Shown here: one piece after another, positions 1-10,492 of the stretch
How the letters are laid out: every line of letters starts with the position of its first letter
Numbering within the stretch: position 1 is the stretch's first letter
Program-made: the position numbers and the translations under genes
The notes under the pieces: model-generated
The model's database searches: none
Told to the model about the DNA's origin: nothing
Seen by the model: the letters and a program-made list of their open reading frames with translations, nothing else
DNA from: Candidatus Melainabacteria bacterium
GTDB lineage: Bacteria > Cyanobacteriota > Vampirovibrionia > Obscuribacterales > Obscuribacteraceae
Assembly: GCA_003153555.1 (NCBI GenBank)
Contig: PLZS01000084.1
Location: 1 to 64,000, forward strand
Direction of reading: 5' to 3'
DNA length: 64,000 bases

Positions 1-119
1 GCAGTCAGTGCGGTGGTAACCGCACGCCCCTCGCTCAGGGCCGGTGCCATACAACCAAAGCTGGTCGTGACGCCGGCGGTGACGATTGATGCAATTGCAA
101 TGAGAGTGTTGTTATCCAT
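1..119 (-). CDS. atpE: N-ATPase subunit c (partial, 3' end outside window)
   Basis: Forms the membrane rotor ring that carries ions through the ATPase. Only the first 39 residues are in the window; the gene runs off the left edge. The visible part is the first hydrophobic helix followed by the loop start 'APALSEGRA', matching the GPxLGEG-type loop of N-ATPase c subunits. Glu30 sits where sodium-dependent F-type c subunits carry Gln32. N-ATPase rings are known to have this additional carboxylate; whether this one moves Na+ or H+ cannot be judged without the second helix. The ATG is one base before the atpB stop codon, so the two are probably co-translated. Confidence 0.85.
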   Translation of the reverse strand, partial: MDNNTLIAIASIVTAGVTTSFGCMAPALSEGRAVTTALT

Positions 120-120
120 G

Positions 121-834
121 TTATGTCCTTTGACTGTTAGTTGATGTTGGGGAAAGTCTCGGTGATCTCTGGCGTGTGCGTGTAGCCGCCGCGATGTATA
201 CCGCAGCGAGAATGCTGAAAATATAGGACTGAACCATGCCGGTGAGTAGACCAAGCATTGTCATAAAAATTGGAAAAATTAGCGGTGTAATGGTCAACAA
301 AATAGCAATAATCATCGCCCCACTCATCATGTTGCCGAACAGGCGAACTGCCAACGCAAGTGTGCGCGTTACTTCACTGATGATATTGAAGGGCAACATG
401 ATCATCGTTGGCTCTATATAAGACTCAAGGTAGGCACCAAGCCCTTGCTCTTCAATGCCGAAAAACGGTACGGCTACAAACACGCACAAGGCTAAAGCTA
501 CGGTTGTTGAGAGAGAGCCGGTCGGGGGCTCATAGCCTGGAAGCATGGTGCATAGACTGGCAGTGGCAAGAAAGAGAAAGAGCGTGCCGATAAAGCCAAG
601 ATACTTCCTTGGCTCGCTGAGTCCGACTTCTTCAATTTGTTTTTCAATAGCGGTGACAATTATCTCCAAGAGATTCTGCCATGAAGACCTGGTTAGATCT
701 TTGGAGAGTTTGCGCGTAATCAGCATTGAGGAAACAGTCATGAGAAGCATCAATGCCCATGTGTAAAGAATGGTGGCGTTGAGTTTAACAAAACCAGATT
801 GCCAGAAAATCAGCTGATCGGGGCTAAGGCGCAT
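121..834 (-). CDS. atpB: N-ATPase subunit a
   Basis: Stator channel subunit of the membrane Fo part; it passes ions to the c ring. It is a 237-residue protein with about five or six membrane helices. The essential stator arginine is visible in 'VRLFGNMMSG' (about R164). I place the start at 834 because N-ATPase a subunits typically begin MRLSPD and GGGGA lies just upstream; an in-frame ATG at 846 would add four residues. The start lies inside the 3' end of atpR (overlap 824-834), which indicates tight coupling in the operon. Confidence 0.93.
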   Translation of the reverse strand: MRLSPDQLIFWQSGFVKLNATILYTWALMLLMTVSSMLITRKLSKDLTRSSWQNLLEIIVTAIEKQIEEVGLSEPRKYLGFIGTLFLFLATASLCTMLPGYEPPTGSLSTTVALALCVFVAVPFFGIEEQGLGAYLESYIEPTMIMLPFNIISEVTRTLALAVRLFGNMMSGAMIIAILLTITPLIFPIFMTMLGLLTGMVQSYIFSILAAVYIAAATRTRQRSPRLSPTSTNSQRT

Positions 835-1138
835 GGCGGTCCCCATTTAGCGTTCGTGCTTTCGTTTGGTTCCTTGCCTGGATCAGCCATGTCGAAGACA
901 GTCCTGCCATTCCAAAACCCACTAAACATAAAAACAGCCGATCACAATGAAGATTGTATACATAGAAAAGCCCAACTAAAACAATGCTCGTGCGCAGCAG
1001 CAGACTGCTGATGAACCATAATGCCGGTTGTCTCGAAGCAAGTCCTTTTCGAATCGTGTACCAAAGTCCGCCGAAAAAAATCGCACCAAGTCCGACACCG
1101 GCTATCCATGCCATTAGCAGTGTGAAAAATTGGCTCAT
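824..1138 (-). CDS. atpR: N-ATPase accessory membrane protein AtpR
   Basis: Small hydrophobic protein of 104 residues with about three membrane helices. It sits between atpQ and atpB, the position of AtpR in N-ATPase operons (order atpDCQRBEFAG). AtpR is thought to help assemble the rotor ring or to form part of the Fo membrane sector; this is family knowledge and not visible here. Two adjacent ATG codons exist (1141 and 1138). The second overlaps the atpQ stop as ATGA and has AGGAGG four bases upstream, so it is preferred. Identification rests on gene order and hydrophobicity more than on a sequence motif. Confidence 0.8.
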   Translation of the reverse strand: MSQFFTLLMAWIAGVGLGAIFFGGLWYTIRKGLASRQPALWFISSLLLRTSIVLVGLFYVYNLHCDRLFLCLVGFGMAGLSSTWLIQARNQTKARTLNGDRHAP

Positions 1139-1459
1139 CATTCCTCCTGCTCGCTCCTCATGGCTTCGTCTTGCATGGTCACCCAGTGCCAGGCGTTCAG
1201 GCAGCCGATAGAGAGTCCGGCAATCAACATCATTAGCGTCCACGAACGAGTTCCTGGATACCGGTTATCCAGCCAAATGCCAAGCGCCGCACCGATCAAT
1301 GTCGGCACGACCACGGACCAACCAATTAGTCCCATCATGCCTAAGCCAAACCATATTCCAGGTGCGGGATTTTTCTGAGCTTTGAGCTTACGCGCAACCT
1401 TCGCGTTTAGCTCCTGTGTAAAGACATTTGGATCTTCTGGTTTTTCTTCATCCGGGGTT

Positions 1460-1467
<8 letters not shown>
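1138..1467 (-). CDS. atpQ: N-ATPase accessory protein AtpQ (AtpI-like)
   Basis: A 109-residue protein with an acidic, soluble N-terminus (about 35 residues, many Glu/Pro/Lys) followed by two membrane helices rich in Gly. This is the layout of AtpI/AtpQ proteins, which assist assembly of the c ring in F- and N-type ATPases. The first in-frame start is a TTG at 1473; the ATG at 1467 is preferred. It begins four bases from the atpC stop and its own stop overlaps the atpR start (ATGA), consistent with the compact N-ATPase operon. Confidence 0.8.
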
Positions 1468-3909
<2,442 letters not shown>

Positions 3910-4323
3910 ATGCCGCATAAAATACTCGCGCTCAAAGAACGCCCCGAATACGCACTTGCGCTCAAAGAATTAATTGAACCGCATGGATATGAAGTGCTCG
4001 TAGTTCGGACTATCGAAGAGGCAATTGAAACTGTTCATCGTGTGCCGGTGAGCATGGTCATTCTCGCTGTACATCTGCAGGATGGAAATGTTTTCGACCT
4101 GATCAGAGCGATTCGCGTCGACCCTGATTCTCGTCTGAGAAGAATTCCCATGGTGTGTCTCAATCTTAACCCTAGACTGCATGCTACGTATTTAAATGAC
4201 AGCCTGGAAACAAGCGCAAAGGCTCTGGGAGCGGATCGATTTATAACTATGGATCCGTACGATCCAGTTCGACTGTGGAAAGAGATTGAAAAAATGCTGC
4301 CAGATGACTCCCCCGACCTCTGA
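3910..4323 (+). CDS. Degenerate receiver-domain protein (pseudo-receiver)
   Basis: A 137-residue protein consisting of one CheY-like receiver fold with no output domain. The fold is suggested by the beta-alpha periodicity and by 'VILAVHLQDGNVFDL', which aligns with the usual LLD..LP.G.G..L strand. The phosphoacceptor Asp is replaced by Ala, the acidic pair near the N-terminus reads 'KERPE', and the conserved Lys near the C-terminus is Met ('FITMDP'). It therefore cannot be phosphorylated in the usual way and may act as a protein-interaction module. It lies upstream of the dehydrogenase in the same direction. The start ATG has no clear ribosome site. Function unknown. Confidence 0.75.
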   Translation: MPHKILALKERPEYALALKELIEPHGYEVLVVRTIEEAIETVHRVPVSMVILAVHLQDGNVFDLIRAIRVDPDSRLRRIPMVCLNLNPRLHATYLNDSLETSAKALGADRFITMDPYDPVRLWKEIEKMLPDDSPDL

Positions 4324-4358
4324 GGCAGTTAAATATAATCTGCCGGAGTAAATTGAAC

Positions 4359-5351
4359 ATGGATGCGATGATTTTTGAGGGACATGGTAAGCCACTGTAT
4401 ATGATGCAGATGGAAGCGCCCAAGCCAGGACCGGGGCAACTTCTCTTTAAAGTTAGTGCTTGCGGTGTCTGCCGAACCGACCTGCACATTATCGATGCAG
4501 AACTAGCCAAACCAAAATTGCCATTGATATTGGGACACGAAATAGTCGGCAGCGTATTGAAGCTCGGTGAAGGCACTAATGGTTTCCGCGTGGGGCAGAG
4601 AGTGGGCGTGCCATGGTTAGGAATGACTTGTGGTCATTGCAAATTTTGCACGTCCGGCAGAGAAAATCTGTGCGATAACGCAAAATTTACCGGTTATGAT
4701 ATCGACGGTGGCTATGCCACCATGACAGTTGCAAATTCTGAATTTTGCTTTCCACTGCCGGAAGGACTATCCGATCAAGAAGTCGCACCATTGTTATGCG
4801 CAGGTTTAATTGGTTGGCGCACGCTGAAATTGGCGGGTGATGGTAAACGTATCGGCATCTATGGATTCGGAGCTGCTGCTCATATCGTTATTCAAGTAGC
4901 CCTCTATCAGGGACGAGAAGTTTATGGCTTCACGCGAGTAGGCGATACATCGGGACAGGACTATGCTCGTAAACTTGGCGCTTGTTGGGCGGGGGGTTCA
5001 GATGAAATACCGCCAAAACTACTCGACGCTGCTTTGATATTTGCGCCGGCTGGGGACTTGGTACCATCGGCACTTAGAGCGTCGGATAAAGGTGCGGTGA
5101 TTGTGTGTGGCGGCATACATATGAGCGATATTCCTTCATTCCCTTACGATTTGCTTTGGGAAGAACGCTCGATAAAGTCAGTTGCTAATCTCACAAAGCT
5201 AGACGCAGTGGAATTCTTAGAAATCGCTTTCAAGATTCCTATCCACACAGACGTGACCACGTATCGACTTCAAGAAGCCAATAAGGCACTCGACGATCTA
5301 AGACATGGCAGATTTCACGGCGCTGCTGTTTTGTCTGTTGGAAAAGGTTGA
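4359..5351 (+). CDS. Zinc-dependent alcohol dehydrogenase
   Basis: Medium-chain dehydrogenase/reductase of 330 residues that interconverts alcohols and aldehydes or ketones using NAD(P). The catalytic zinc ligands are visible in 'CGVCRTDLH' and 'GHE', and the structural zinc site in the four-Cys cluster 'CGHCKFCTSGRENLC'. A nucleotide-binding glycine-rich turn 'GIYGFGAAAH' starts the Rossmann domain around residue 165. The true start is ATG at 4359, with CGGAG about ten bases upstream; the in-frame TTG six bases earlier is less likely. A TATAAT at 4334-4339 could serve as a -10 box but has no good -35. The substrate cannot be told from sequence. Confidence 0.92.
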   Translation: MDAMIFEGHGKPLYMMQMEAPKPGPGQLLFKVSACGVCRTDLHIIDAELAKPKLPLILGHEIVGSVLKLGEGTNGFRVGQRVGVPWLGMTCGHCKFCTSGRENLCDNAKFTGYDIDGGYATMTVANSEFCFPLPEGLSDQEVAPLLCAGLIGWRTLKLAGDGKRIGIYGFGAAAHIVIQVALYQGREVYGFTRVGDTSGQDYARKLGACWAGGSDEIPPKLLDAALIFAPAGDLVPSALRASDKGAVIVCGGIHMSDIPSFPYDLLWEERSIKSVANLTKLDAVEFLEIAFKIPIHTDVTTYRLQEANKALDDLRHGRFHGAAVLSVGKG

Positions 5352-5449
5352 CGTTGCTTGATGGCTAAGTCTACAACTTTTTTCGCATAAGAAAGTGCTT
5401 CAGCCTTATTGTCAGCTTTATCACGAATAATGGTCAAAATTGGGCACAT
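5315..5449 (-). CDS. Possible 44-residue protein (uncertain)
   Basis: A short open frame on the minus strand fills the gap between the dehydrogenase and the next gene and overlaps the dehydrogenase 3' end. The product starts MCPIL and then becomes Lys/Ala-rich and helical ('NKAEALSYAKKVVDLAIKQ'). The ribosome site is weak (AAAGG about 13 bases upstream). It may be a small gene, a remnant of a larger one, or chance. I recognise no family. Confidence 0.2.
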   Translation of the reverse strand: MCPILTIIRDKADNKAEALSYAKKVVDLAIKQRQPFPTDKTAAP

Positions 5450-5491
5450 CTTTATCTGCAACAACCTTTGCAATCGAGAAGTTGATTCACT

Positions 5492-6406
5492 ATGGCTCCG
5501 GGCATCTACGTCGAGATATTGATCCGAGGTTCAATGGATGAACTGTGGGAAAAAACACAGACCCCTAGTTTGCACAAGCGATGGGACCTGAGGTTCACGG
5601 ACATTGAGTATTTGCCACGGTCTAACGATAGTGAACCGCAGCAATTTTTATACGCGACGAGAATTGGATTTGGTCTTGCCATTAGAGGCAAGGGCGAAAC
5701 GTTGGGAACTCGCGACGATGATGCGGGCACACGAACGTCATCACTAAAATTTTGGTCAGACAATCCGATCTCACTGATCAGTGAAGGGTCTGGATATTGG
5801 AAATACATTCCGTCGCCAGATGGAATCACATTTTTGACTTGGTATGACTATAAGACACGGTTCGGAATTCTCGGAAAGCTGCTGGACATCCTCATCTTCA
5901 AACCACTCATGGGCTGGGCAACGGCTTGGAGTTTCGACCGATTGCGAAGCTGGATTGAGGATGCCCTGCCACCAGAAGCAACAATTTCGGCGAGCTGTAG
6001 CTACACATTAGCGCGGATCGCCATTGCGTTTGTTTGGATTTATCATGGGCTCGTTCCCAAGCTTATATCTAGACATCGAGATGAGTTAGAGATGATGAGT
6101 CAGAGCGGTTTTCCATCGGACATGCTAAGCAACGTTGTATTGCTGGCGGGAGTGGTGGAAATCCTTTTTGGTGCGCTCCTGCTAATCAGGTGGCGAGATC
6201 GCAATCTACTTTGGGCGACCATCGTCCTCATGCTCGCGGCTCTTGCCGGTGTCGCCCTCAACTCACCTGGATATTTGGTGGCTGCATTTAATCCAGTAAC
6301 TCTAAACCTCTCGATGATAGCGCTGTCAATAATTGCGCTAGTGTTATTACCTTACTCAGCAACAGCCAAAACGTGTCATAGAAGGAAACCGGAGCAGGAA
6401 CAATGA
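5492..6406 (+). CDS. SRPBCC (START-like) domain fused to DoxX-like membrane domain
   Basis: A 304-residue two-domain protein. Residues 1-155 look like an SRPBCC/polyketide cyclase ligand-binding fold: an N-terminal strand followed by 'MDELWEKTQTPSLHKRWD', typical of this superfamily. Residues 165-295 form four membrane helices of the DoxX-like type, starting 'ARIAIAFVWIYHGLVPKL'. Such proteins are predicted to bind a hydrophobic ligand at the membrane; the actual ligand is unknown. Its stop overlaps the next start (ATGA at 6403-6406), so the two genes are translationally coupled and probably work together. Confidence 0.75.
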   Translation: MAPGIYVEILIRGSMDELWEKTQTPSLHKRWDLRFTDIEYLPRSNDSEPQQFLYATRIGFGLAIRGKGETLGTRDDDAGTRTSSLKFWSDNPISLISEGSGYWKYIPSPDGITFLTWYDYKTRFGILGKLLDILIFKPLMGWATAWSFDRLRSWIEDALPPEATISASCSYTLARIAIAFVWIYHGLVPKLISRHRDELEMMSQSGFPSDMLSNVVLLAGVVEILFGALLLIRWRDRNLLWATIVLMLAALAGVALNSPGYLVAAFNPVTLNLSMIALSIIALVLLPYSATAKTCHRRKPEQEQ

Positions 6407-7080
6407 CCTCGATATACGAAGCAACAATGGGCAGCGACTTCAAGAAGCTGCATCCAAAAATACAAGAACGATTTGGATTTTGCACGGCTGACGGAAAGTT
6501 TGCCACCGGCCGTGGCATCATGTCAGAAGTTTGGCACGGCGCTCCGTACACACTCCCCTTTCTCTACGTTGGCACATGGAGACGCATAATGTTTCCGGAA
6601 AGAGGCAAAAACGTTCCATTCACCATTGAGAATTATGCATTTATCGATGACTTCGGACGAGAGACTGTGAGTTGGATCAGGACCTTCAGAACCAGCCAGA
6701 CTCGACGCTTCGACGCTTACATGATTTATAGTCAGGAGCGAAAAAAGATTGTCGACTATCTTGGCACTCACGAACATCTTGCAGTCGATATTGATCTGTC
6801 AGTTGACGAACGCGGAGGCTTGTCACTTGTAAGCGGTGCTCAACGTTTTTACGAAGGTTCCATCGATTTCACATTTCCGATGATGTTTTCCGGTGTGGCA
6901 AATGTTTGCGAGTGGTACGACGACAATCTTCAAAAATATTGCATCGATGTGAACGTAACGAACAATACTTGGGGTCCATTATTCGGCTACAAAGGAACGT
7001 TCGACGTCGAATGGGCGCCGAACGAACCCGGCACTCTCCCTGATCACATCAAACCGACACGACAAGAACGTCGCGAATGA
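6403..7080 (+). CDS. DUF4166-like protein
   Basis: A 225-residue soluble protein resembling DUF4166 proteins. It opens with 'YEATMGSDFKKLHPKIQERF', the 'lgedf..Lhp..q.rf' pattern of that family, and is rich in beta strands and aromatic residues. No catalytic motif is evident. The start codon overlaps the stop of the SRPBCC-DoxX gene (ATGA), and pairing of DUF4166 with DoxX-like genes is a recurrent arrangement as far as I recall. Family assignment is by pattern recognition only. It might bind or transfer a lipid-like ligand, but this is a guess. Confidence 0.65.
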   Translation: MTSIYEATMGSDFKKLHPKIQERFGFCTADGKFATGRGIMSEVWHGAPYTLPFLYVGTWRRIMFPERGKNVPFTIENYAFIDDFGRETVSWIRTFRTSQTRRFDAYMIYSQERKKIVDYLGTHEHLAVDIDLSVDERGGLSLVSGAQRFYEGSIDFTFPMMFSGVANVCEWYDDNLQKYCIDVNVTNNTWGPLFGYKGTFDVEWAPNEPGTLPDHIKPTRQERRE

Positions 7081-7133
7081 AAAAAGATGCAAGCAAGGCT
7101 ATGTCCTTCTGCGACCTAACCTGACGATAGCCA

Positions 7134-8297
7134 TTACTTCGTCCGCACGACCTTTTTATTGAAGCTAGCCTCTGTCGATGTGGAATTGAACTTTTCTGAT
7201 CGTCCGGCGAATCGAGAAAGGCGATTGCCGTGCACAGAACCTTCGTCAACAAGTTCTAGATTTGCACCAGGTTGATCCGTAGTGACCATGTTCGAAATCA
7301 GGTCAAATGGAATGCTGTGTCCAGTCAGACCTGTATCTAAGTCGGTAAAGTCGATGCGCTGAAATAATTTCGGATCGATGTTTTTAGCGTTCGCGGCGTA
7401 GGTCGGATTGGCGGCTTCACCGAGACGGTAATATCCACCGGATAAAAGCTGCGCCAGAGGAAGCATTTTGTCCTTGTTAGAAACATACAGACGAAGCTTC
7501 GAGTTAAGTTGCTTCAGACCCAAAATATAATGACGGCACGTATCAGCATCCATGTCCGGAGATACTATCTCCCAATCCTTTACCAGGCCCTTGCCATACA
7601 CCACAGGTAGTGCCCGCACAACGAGTCGGTTGCCCATGCTATGCGACACGCTAATGACTTCCAGTGGATGCTCAGCTTGGAGTGCCATTAAGTCCTTCAA
7701 AAATTGATCGAAATGACCCTGCGACCATTCCACATCGGTGCCGTCTATGAAATAGCCTCTGCGCCTTGGATCCGATGGCCAGGAGTATAGGACAATTGGC
7801 TTCTGAAGCGAGTACGCCATCTGCGCAGCATCCTGAGTGCAATCTTCAAAACCATCCGCAGCACCATGCACAAACAAGCATAATTCAGGCTTGCCGGATT
7901 GATCCAACGCTTTCTTCAAGCGATCGATGAACATCTTTTTCGAAGCGTCTGGATCAGACGGATCGATGCGATCCTTCGAAGCTATTTTAGAAGGCCCATG
8001 CTCCGATACTTTCCAACCAAGTGCCTTGAAAAGCTCGGCATCTTTTTTGTTATCAACGTTCGGAACCTCAACGTAGGCTGTTCCGTAGTACATATGATGC
8101 TGACAGTCAGTCGCATAACGTCTATGGGGACCAAACGTCTCACCGGTAAGTTCGCGATCCGTGACGTAGTTAACTGGGATAGTCAAATAATTCGTCTTAC
8201 TGGCGTTCTTTTTGGCATAAGACGGCTGACTGAAAAAAGATAAAGAACAAAGCAGCAAAATTAACAGCAAGATGGCTGCTTTGGATCCAATGCGCAT
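7134..8297 (-). CDS. Secreted alpha/beta hydrolase (DUF900 family)
   Basis: A 387-residue exported protein: residues 1-28 are a classical signal peptide ending near 'PSYAKK'. The body matches DUF900 hydrolases: 'VTDRELTG..FG', 'YYGTAYVEVPN', then the nucleophile elbow 'SVSHSMGNRLV' (G/S-x-S-x-G with Ser in HSMG). It should act as an esterase or lipase outside the cytoplasmic membrane; the substrate is unknown. The ATG at 8297 is chosen because GAGGGT lies six bases upstream and the signal peptide starts there. It lies 47 bases after the symporter gene in the same direction and may share its transcript. Confidence 0.85.
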   Translation of the reverse strand: MRIGSKAAILLLILLLCSLSFFSQPSYAKKNASKTNYLTIPVNYVTDRELTGETFGPHRRYATDCQHHMYYGTAYVEVPNVDNKKDAELFKALGWKVSEHGPSKIASKDRIDPSDPDASKKMFIDRLKKALDQSGKPELCLFVHGAADGFEDCTQDAAQMAYSLQKPIVLYSWPSDPRRRGYFIDGTDVEWSQGHFDQFLKDLMALQAEHPLEVISVSHSMGNRLVVRALPVVYGKGLVKDWEIVSPDMDADTCRHYILGLKQLNSKLRLYVSNKDKMLPLAQLLSGGYYRLGEAANPTYAANAKNIDPKLFQRIDFTDLDTGLTGHSIPFDLISNMVTTDQPGANLELVDEGSVHGNRLSRFAGRSEKFNSTSTEASFNKKVVRTK

Positions 8298-8344
8298 AAC
8301 GTACCCTCGGAGTGTAAGTCGGCTCCAGCAAGTGTGCAAGCTAT

Positions 8345-9586
8345 TCAAGCGACACTGACTTCGGCTTCTGCTTTAATATCTGCAATTGCAGGTTCGTCAA
8401 CAAAGATTCCTTCCCAGCGTGCCACTACAGCTGATGCCAGGCAATTTCCCAAAACATTTACCGATGTTCTAGCCATGTCCATTACCGTATCGACTCCCAA
8501 AATCAAAGCGATACCAGACAAAGGCAAATTGAACGACGCAAGTGTGCCCGCAAGAATAACCAGGGATGCTCGTGGAACTGCTGCTACTCCCTTACTTGTC
8601 AGCATCAGAGTCAGCATCATCAGCACTTGCTGCTCGATTGATAGTTTAACCCCTGCCGCTTGCGCGACGAACACAGATGCAAGAGATAGATAAAGTGTGG
8701 TGCCATCTAAATTGAAAGTGTAGCCAAGTGGCAGCACGAAACTTACCACTCCTCGTGGTACGCCAATACTCTCCATATTGAGCATAGCCTTAGGAAACGC
8801 CGCTTCACTGCTAGTCGTTGAGAAAGCAATCAACATTGGTTCTTTGACTGCTTGTACAAAGCGCTTCAATGGGATGCGCGCAAACAAAGCGATCGGAACC
8901 AAGACCACACCAATAAATACGAATAAAGCAAAATACAGAGTGCCTACCAACTTGCCTAGGGAAATGAGAACTGCCACTCCATGATGGCCAATCGTTGCAG
9001 CCATGGCACATGCCACGCCTATCGGTGCAAATTTCATCACATAGCCTGTGTACTTAAACATCACCGTTGAGAGTTGCTCACACAGCTGCACTATGTAATC
9101 AGCCTTCGTCGCAGAAACAGCCAAAGCAAAGAGCATCGTGAACACAACGATTTGGAGCACATCTCCTCTTGCCATTGAATCGATCAAGCTAGTAGGAAAA
9201 ATGTGCGTGACAATATCAGAAATATTCGGCTGCTTGGAGGCGAGAGATGCCAGCTCTGCCTCGTTTCCAGAAGTGAGATTCACACCCACTCCCGGCTGCA
9301 CAATATTAACGAGCAGAAGACCAATCACTAATGCGAAGCTAGTCACCACTTCAAAATAGATCAAGCACTTTAGTCCAAGTCTGCCTACCGAACTAACATG
9401 TCCACCACCGGCGATGCCAACAACGAGAGTTGCAAAGATCAAAGGTGCAATAATTGTTTTAACCATGCGCAGGAAAACTTCAGCACCAGGTTCGATTGCC
9501 AGTCCAGCTTGTGGATACAGCCAACCAATAGCGATGCCGACAAAGAGTCCAATAAAAATTTGTGTGGTCAAACTAGGCAGTTTCAT
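8345..9586 (-). CDS. Dicarboxylate/amino acid:cation symporter (SDF family)
   Basis: Inner-membrane transporter of 413 residues that imports C4-dicarboxylates, glutamate or aspartate with Na+ or H+. Diagnostic motifs of the DctA/GltP family are present: the serine-rich re-entrant loop 'FSTTSSEAAFPKAM', 'NLDGTTLY' in transmembrane segment 7, and 'LTSKGVAAVPRAS' in the second hairpin loop. The likely start is ATG at 9586 (MKLPSLTTQIF), preceded by AAGG; ATGs at 9601 and 9616 are in frame. Substrate specificity cannot be read off with certainty. Confidence 0.92.
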   Translation of the reverse strand: MKLPSLTTQIFIGLFVGIAIGWLYPQAGLAIEPGAEVFLRMVKTIIAPLIFATLVVGIAGGGHVSSVGRLGLKCLIYFEVVTSFALVIGLLLVNIVQPGVGVNLTSGNEAELASLASKQPNISDIVTHIFPTSLIDSMARGDVLQIVVFTMLFALAVSATKADYIVQLCEQLSTVMFKYTGYVMKFAPIGVACAMAATIGHHGVAVLISLGKLVGTLYFALFVFIGVVLVPIALFARIPLKRFVQAVKEPMLIAFSTTSSEAAFPKAMLNMESIGVPRGVVSFVLPLGYTFNLDGTTLYLSLASVFVAQAAGVKLSIEQQVLMMLTLMLTSKGVAAVPRASLVILAGTLASFNLPLSGIALILGVDTVMDMARTSVNVLGNCLASAVVARWEGIFVDEPAIADIKAEAEVSVA

Positions 9587-9937
9587 AGATACCTTGCGCA
9601 TTGCGAACGATCCCATCGAAGCAGTGCATTGGATTGGCGCAACTTGCAGCGCGATGAGCAGCTAACAATTTACCCGAGGATAGCCTGTGCGGCAAGCTGC
9701 TCGGCTGATCAGATGCTTTGGACTCTTTCAGAATCAGACCAACCGACAAACTCGATTGGAATTCATCATCCCTTGCCAAGGGAGTGCCAAAACTCGAAGC
9801 TATAGTCTCTCACGTGCGGTTTAACCGCTCCAGTCGTTAATTCGACTCCACCTTCAACGCCCAAGCACGACCTATATAAAAGTTGACGCCAGAGCAAAGT
9901 TGCGTCAGGTGGTTGCGCGTTTTTTGAGGAACGCCAT
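9587..9937. other. Divergent intergenic region with repeat and promoter
   Basis: This stretch separates the symporter gene (minus) from a small membrane-protein gene (plus). It contains one copy of a dispersed palindromic element (9674-9706) and a promoter-like TTCAAC (9853-9858), 16-base spacer, TATAAA (9875-9880) facing the plus gene. The predicted leader has an inverted repeat TGACGC/GCGTCA (9884-9889 and 9902-9907). I see no gene in it. Confidence 0.45.
9674..9706 (+). repeat. Dispersed GC-rich palindromic element, single copy
   Basis: The sequence reads GAGGATAGCCT, then TGCGGCAAGCTGCTCGGCT. It matches, with few changes, the unit found three times at 53524-53666 (GGATAGTCTATGCAGCA, then AGCTGCTCGACT). 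The core GC[AG]GC-AA-GCTGC can fold into a short hairpin. It lies just upstream of the symporter gene. Confidence 0.6.
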
Positions 9938-10492
9938 ATGAGAATTGAAGAGGCCGCTCGCACCGGGATTAGTCACGCACACAACGCCTTGGTCTGCGAA
10001 CACTGTTGTCGCATGCTGGTAACTCCGAAATATCGCTGGGTTGAGTACATCCAGGAGTACCTACATACTTTTGGCGAGATTGTATTCATTCTCGGTAACT
10101 GCTTTGCAATGTTGTATGTCGGAGGGGTAATGCTTTTTCAAGCGGTCTTCTCAAGCCATCGTAATAGTCATCCCTACGAGGAGGAATATCTGTCTTATCA
10201 AAAGGAGTGGGAGGCAAAAAGGGAAGCAGATGCTACACGAATTTTGGAAAGACGCCATTCTGCTGAGGCCGAAGAAACCGCGGCTTATATGAATTATTTA
10301 GAGGAACGCGACAAACGTGATGCCGAAGAACACGAGCAACGAACAGGGCGACGCACACTACGAACTGATTCAGTAGAGACAGAAGATGTGCGTGAACGTG
10401 CCGATGAGCAAGATTGGCGCGCAGACCGATCTCGGCGGGAAGCTGTTGATCGCGAGCGAGAAGTAGAGCGCTTGCGTGAACGACACAGCTAG
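9938..10492 (+). CDS. Unknown membrane-anchored protein with charged coiled-coil tail
   Basis: A 184-residue protein I do not recognise. A short Cys-containing N-terminal part ('CEHCCRML', residues 20-27) precedes one hydrophobic segment (about residues 48-68). The rest is very rich in Glu, Arg and Asp with heptad-like spacing, suggesting a long helical or coiled-coil tail. The CxxCC group could bind metal. The start ATG is supported by GAGGA seven bases upstream and by a promoter-like pair at 9853-9880. No neighbours in the same direction are close. Confidence 0.65.
   Translation: MRIEEAARTGISHAHNALVCEHCCRMLVTPKYRWVEYIQEYLHTFGEIVFILGNCFAMLYVGGVMLFQAVFSSHRNSHPYEEEYLSYQKEWEAKREADATRILERRHSAEAEETAAYMNYLEERDKRDAEEHEQRTGRRTLRTDSVETEDVRERADEQDWRADRSRREAVDREREVERLRERHS

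Noticed and set aside
4334-4339. TATAAT before the alcohol dehydrogenase gene as a full promoter
   Set aside because: No acceptable -35 at 16-18 bases and it would leave a very short leader; kept only as a remark.
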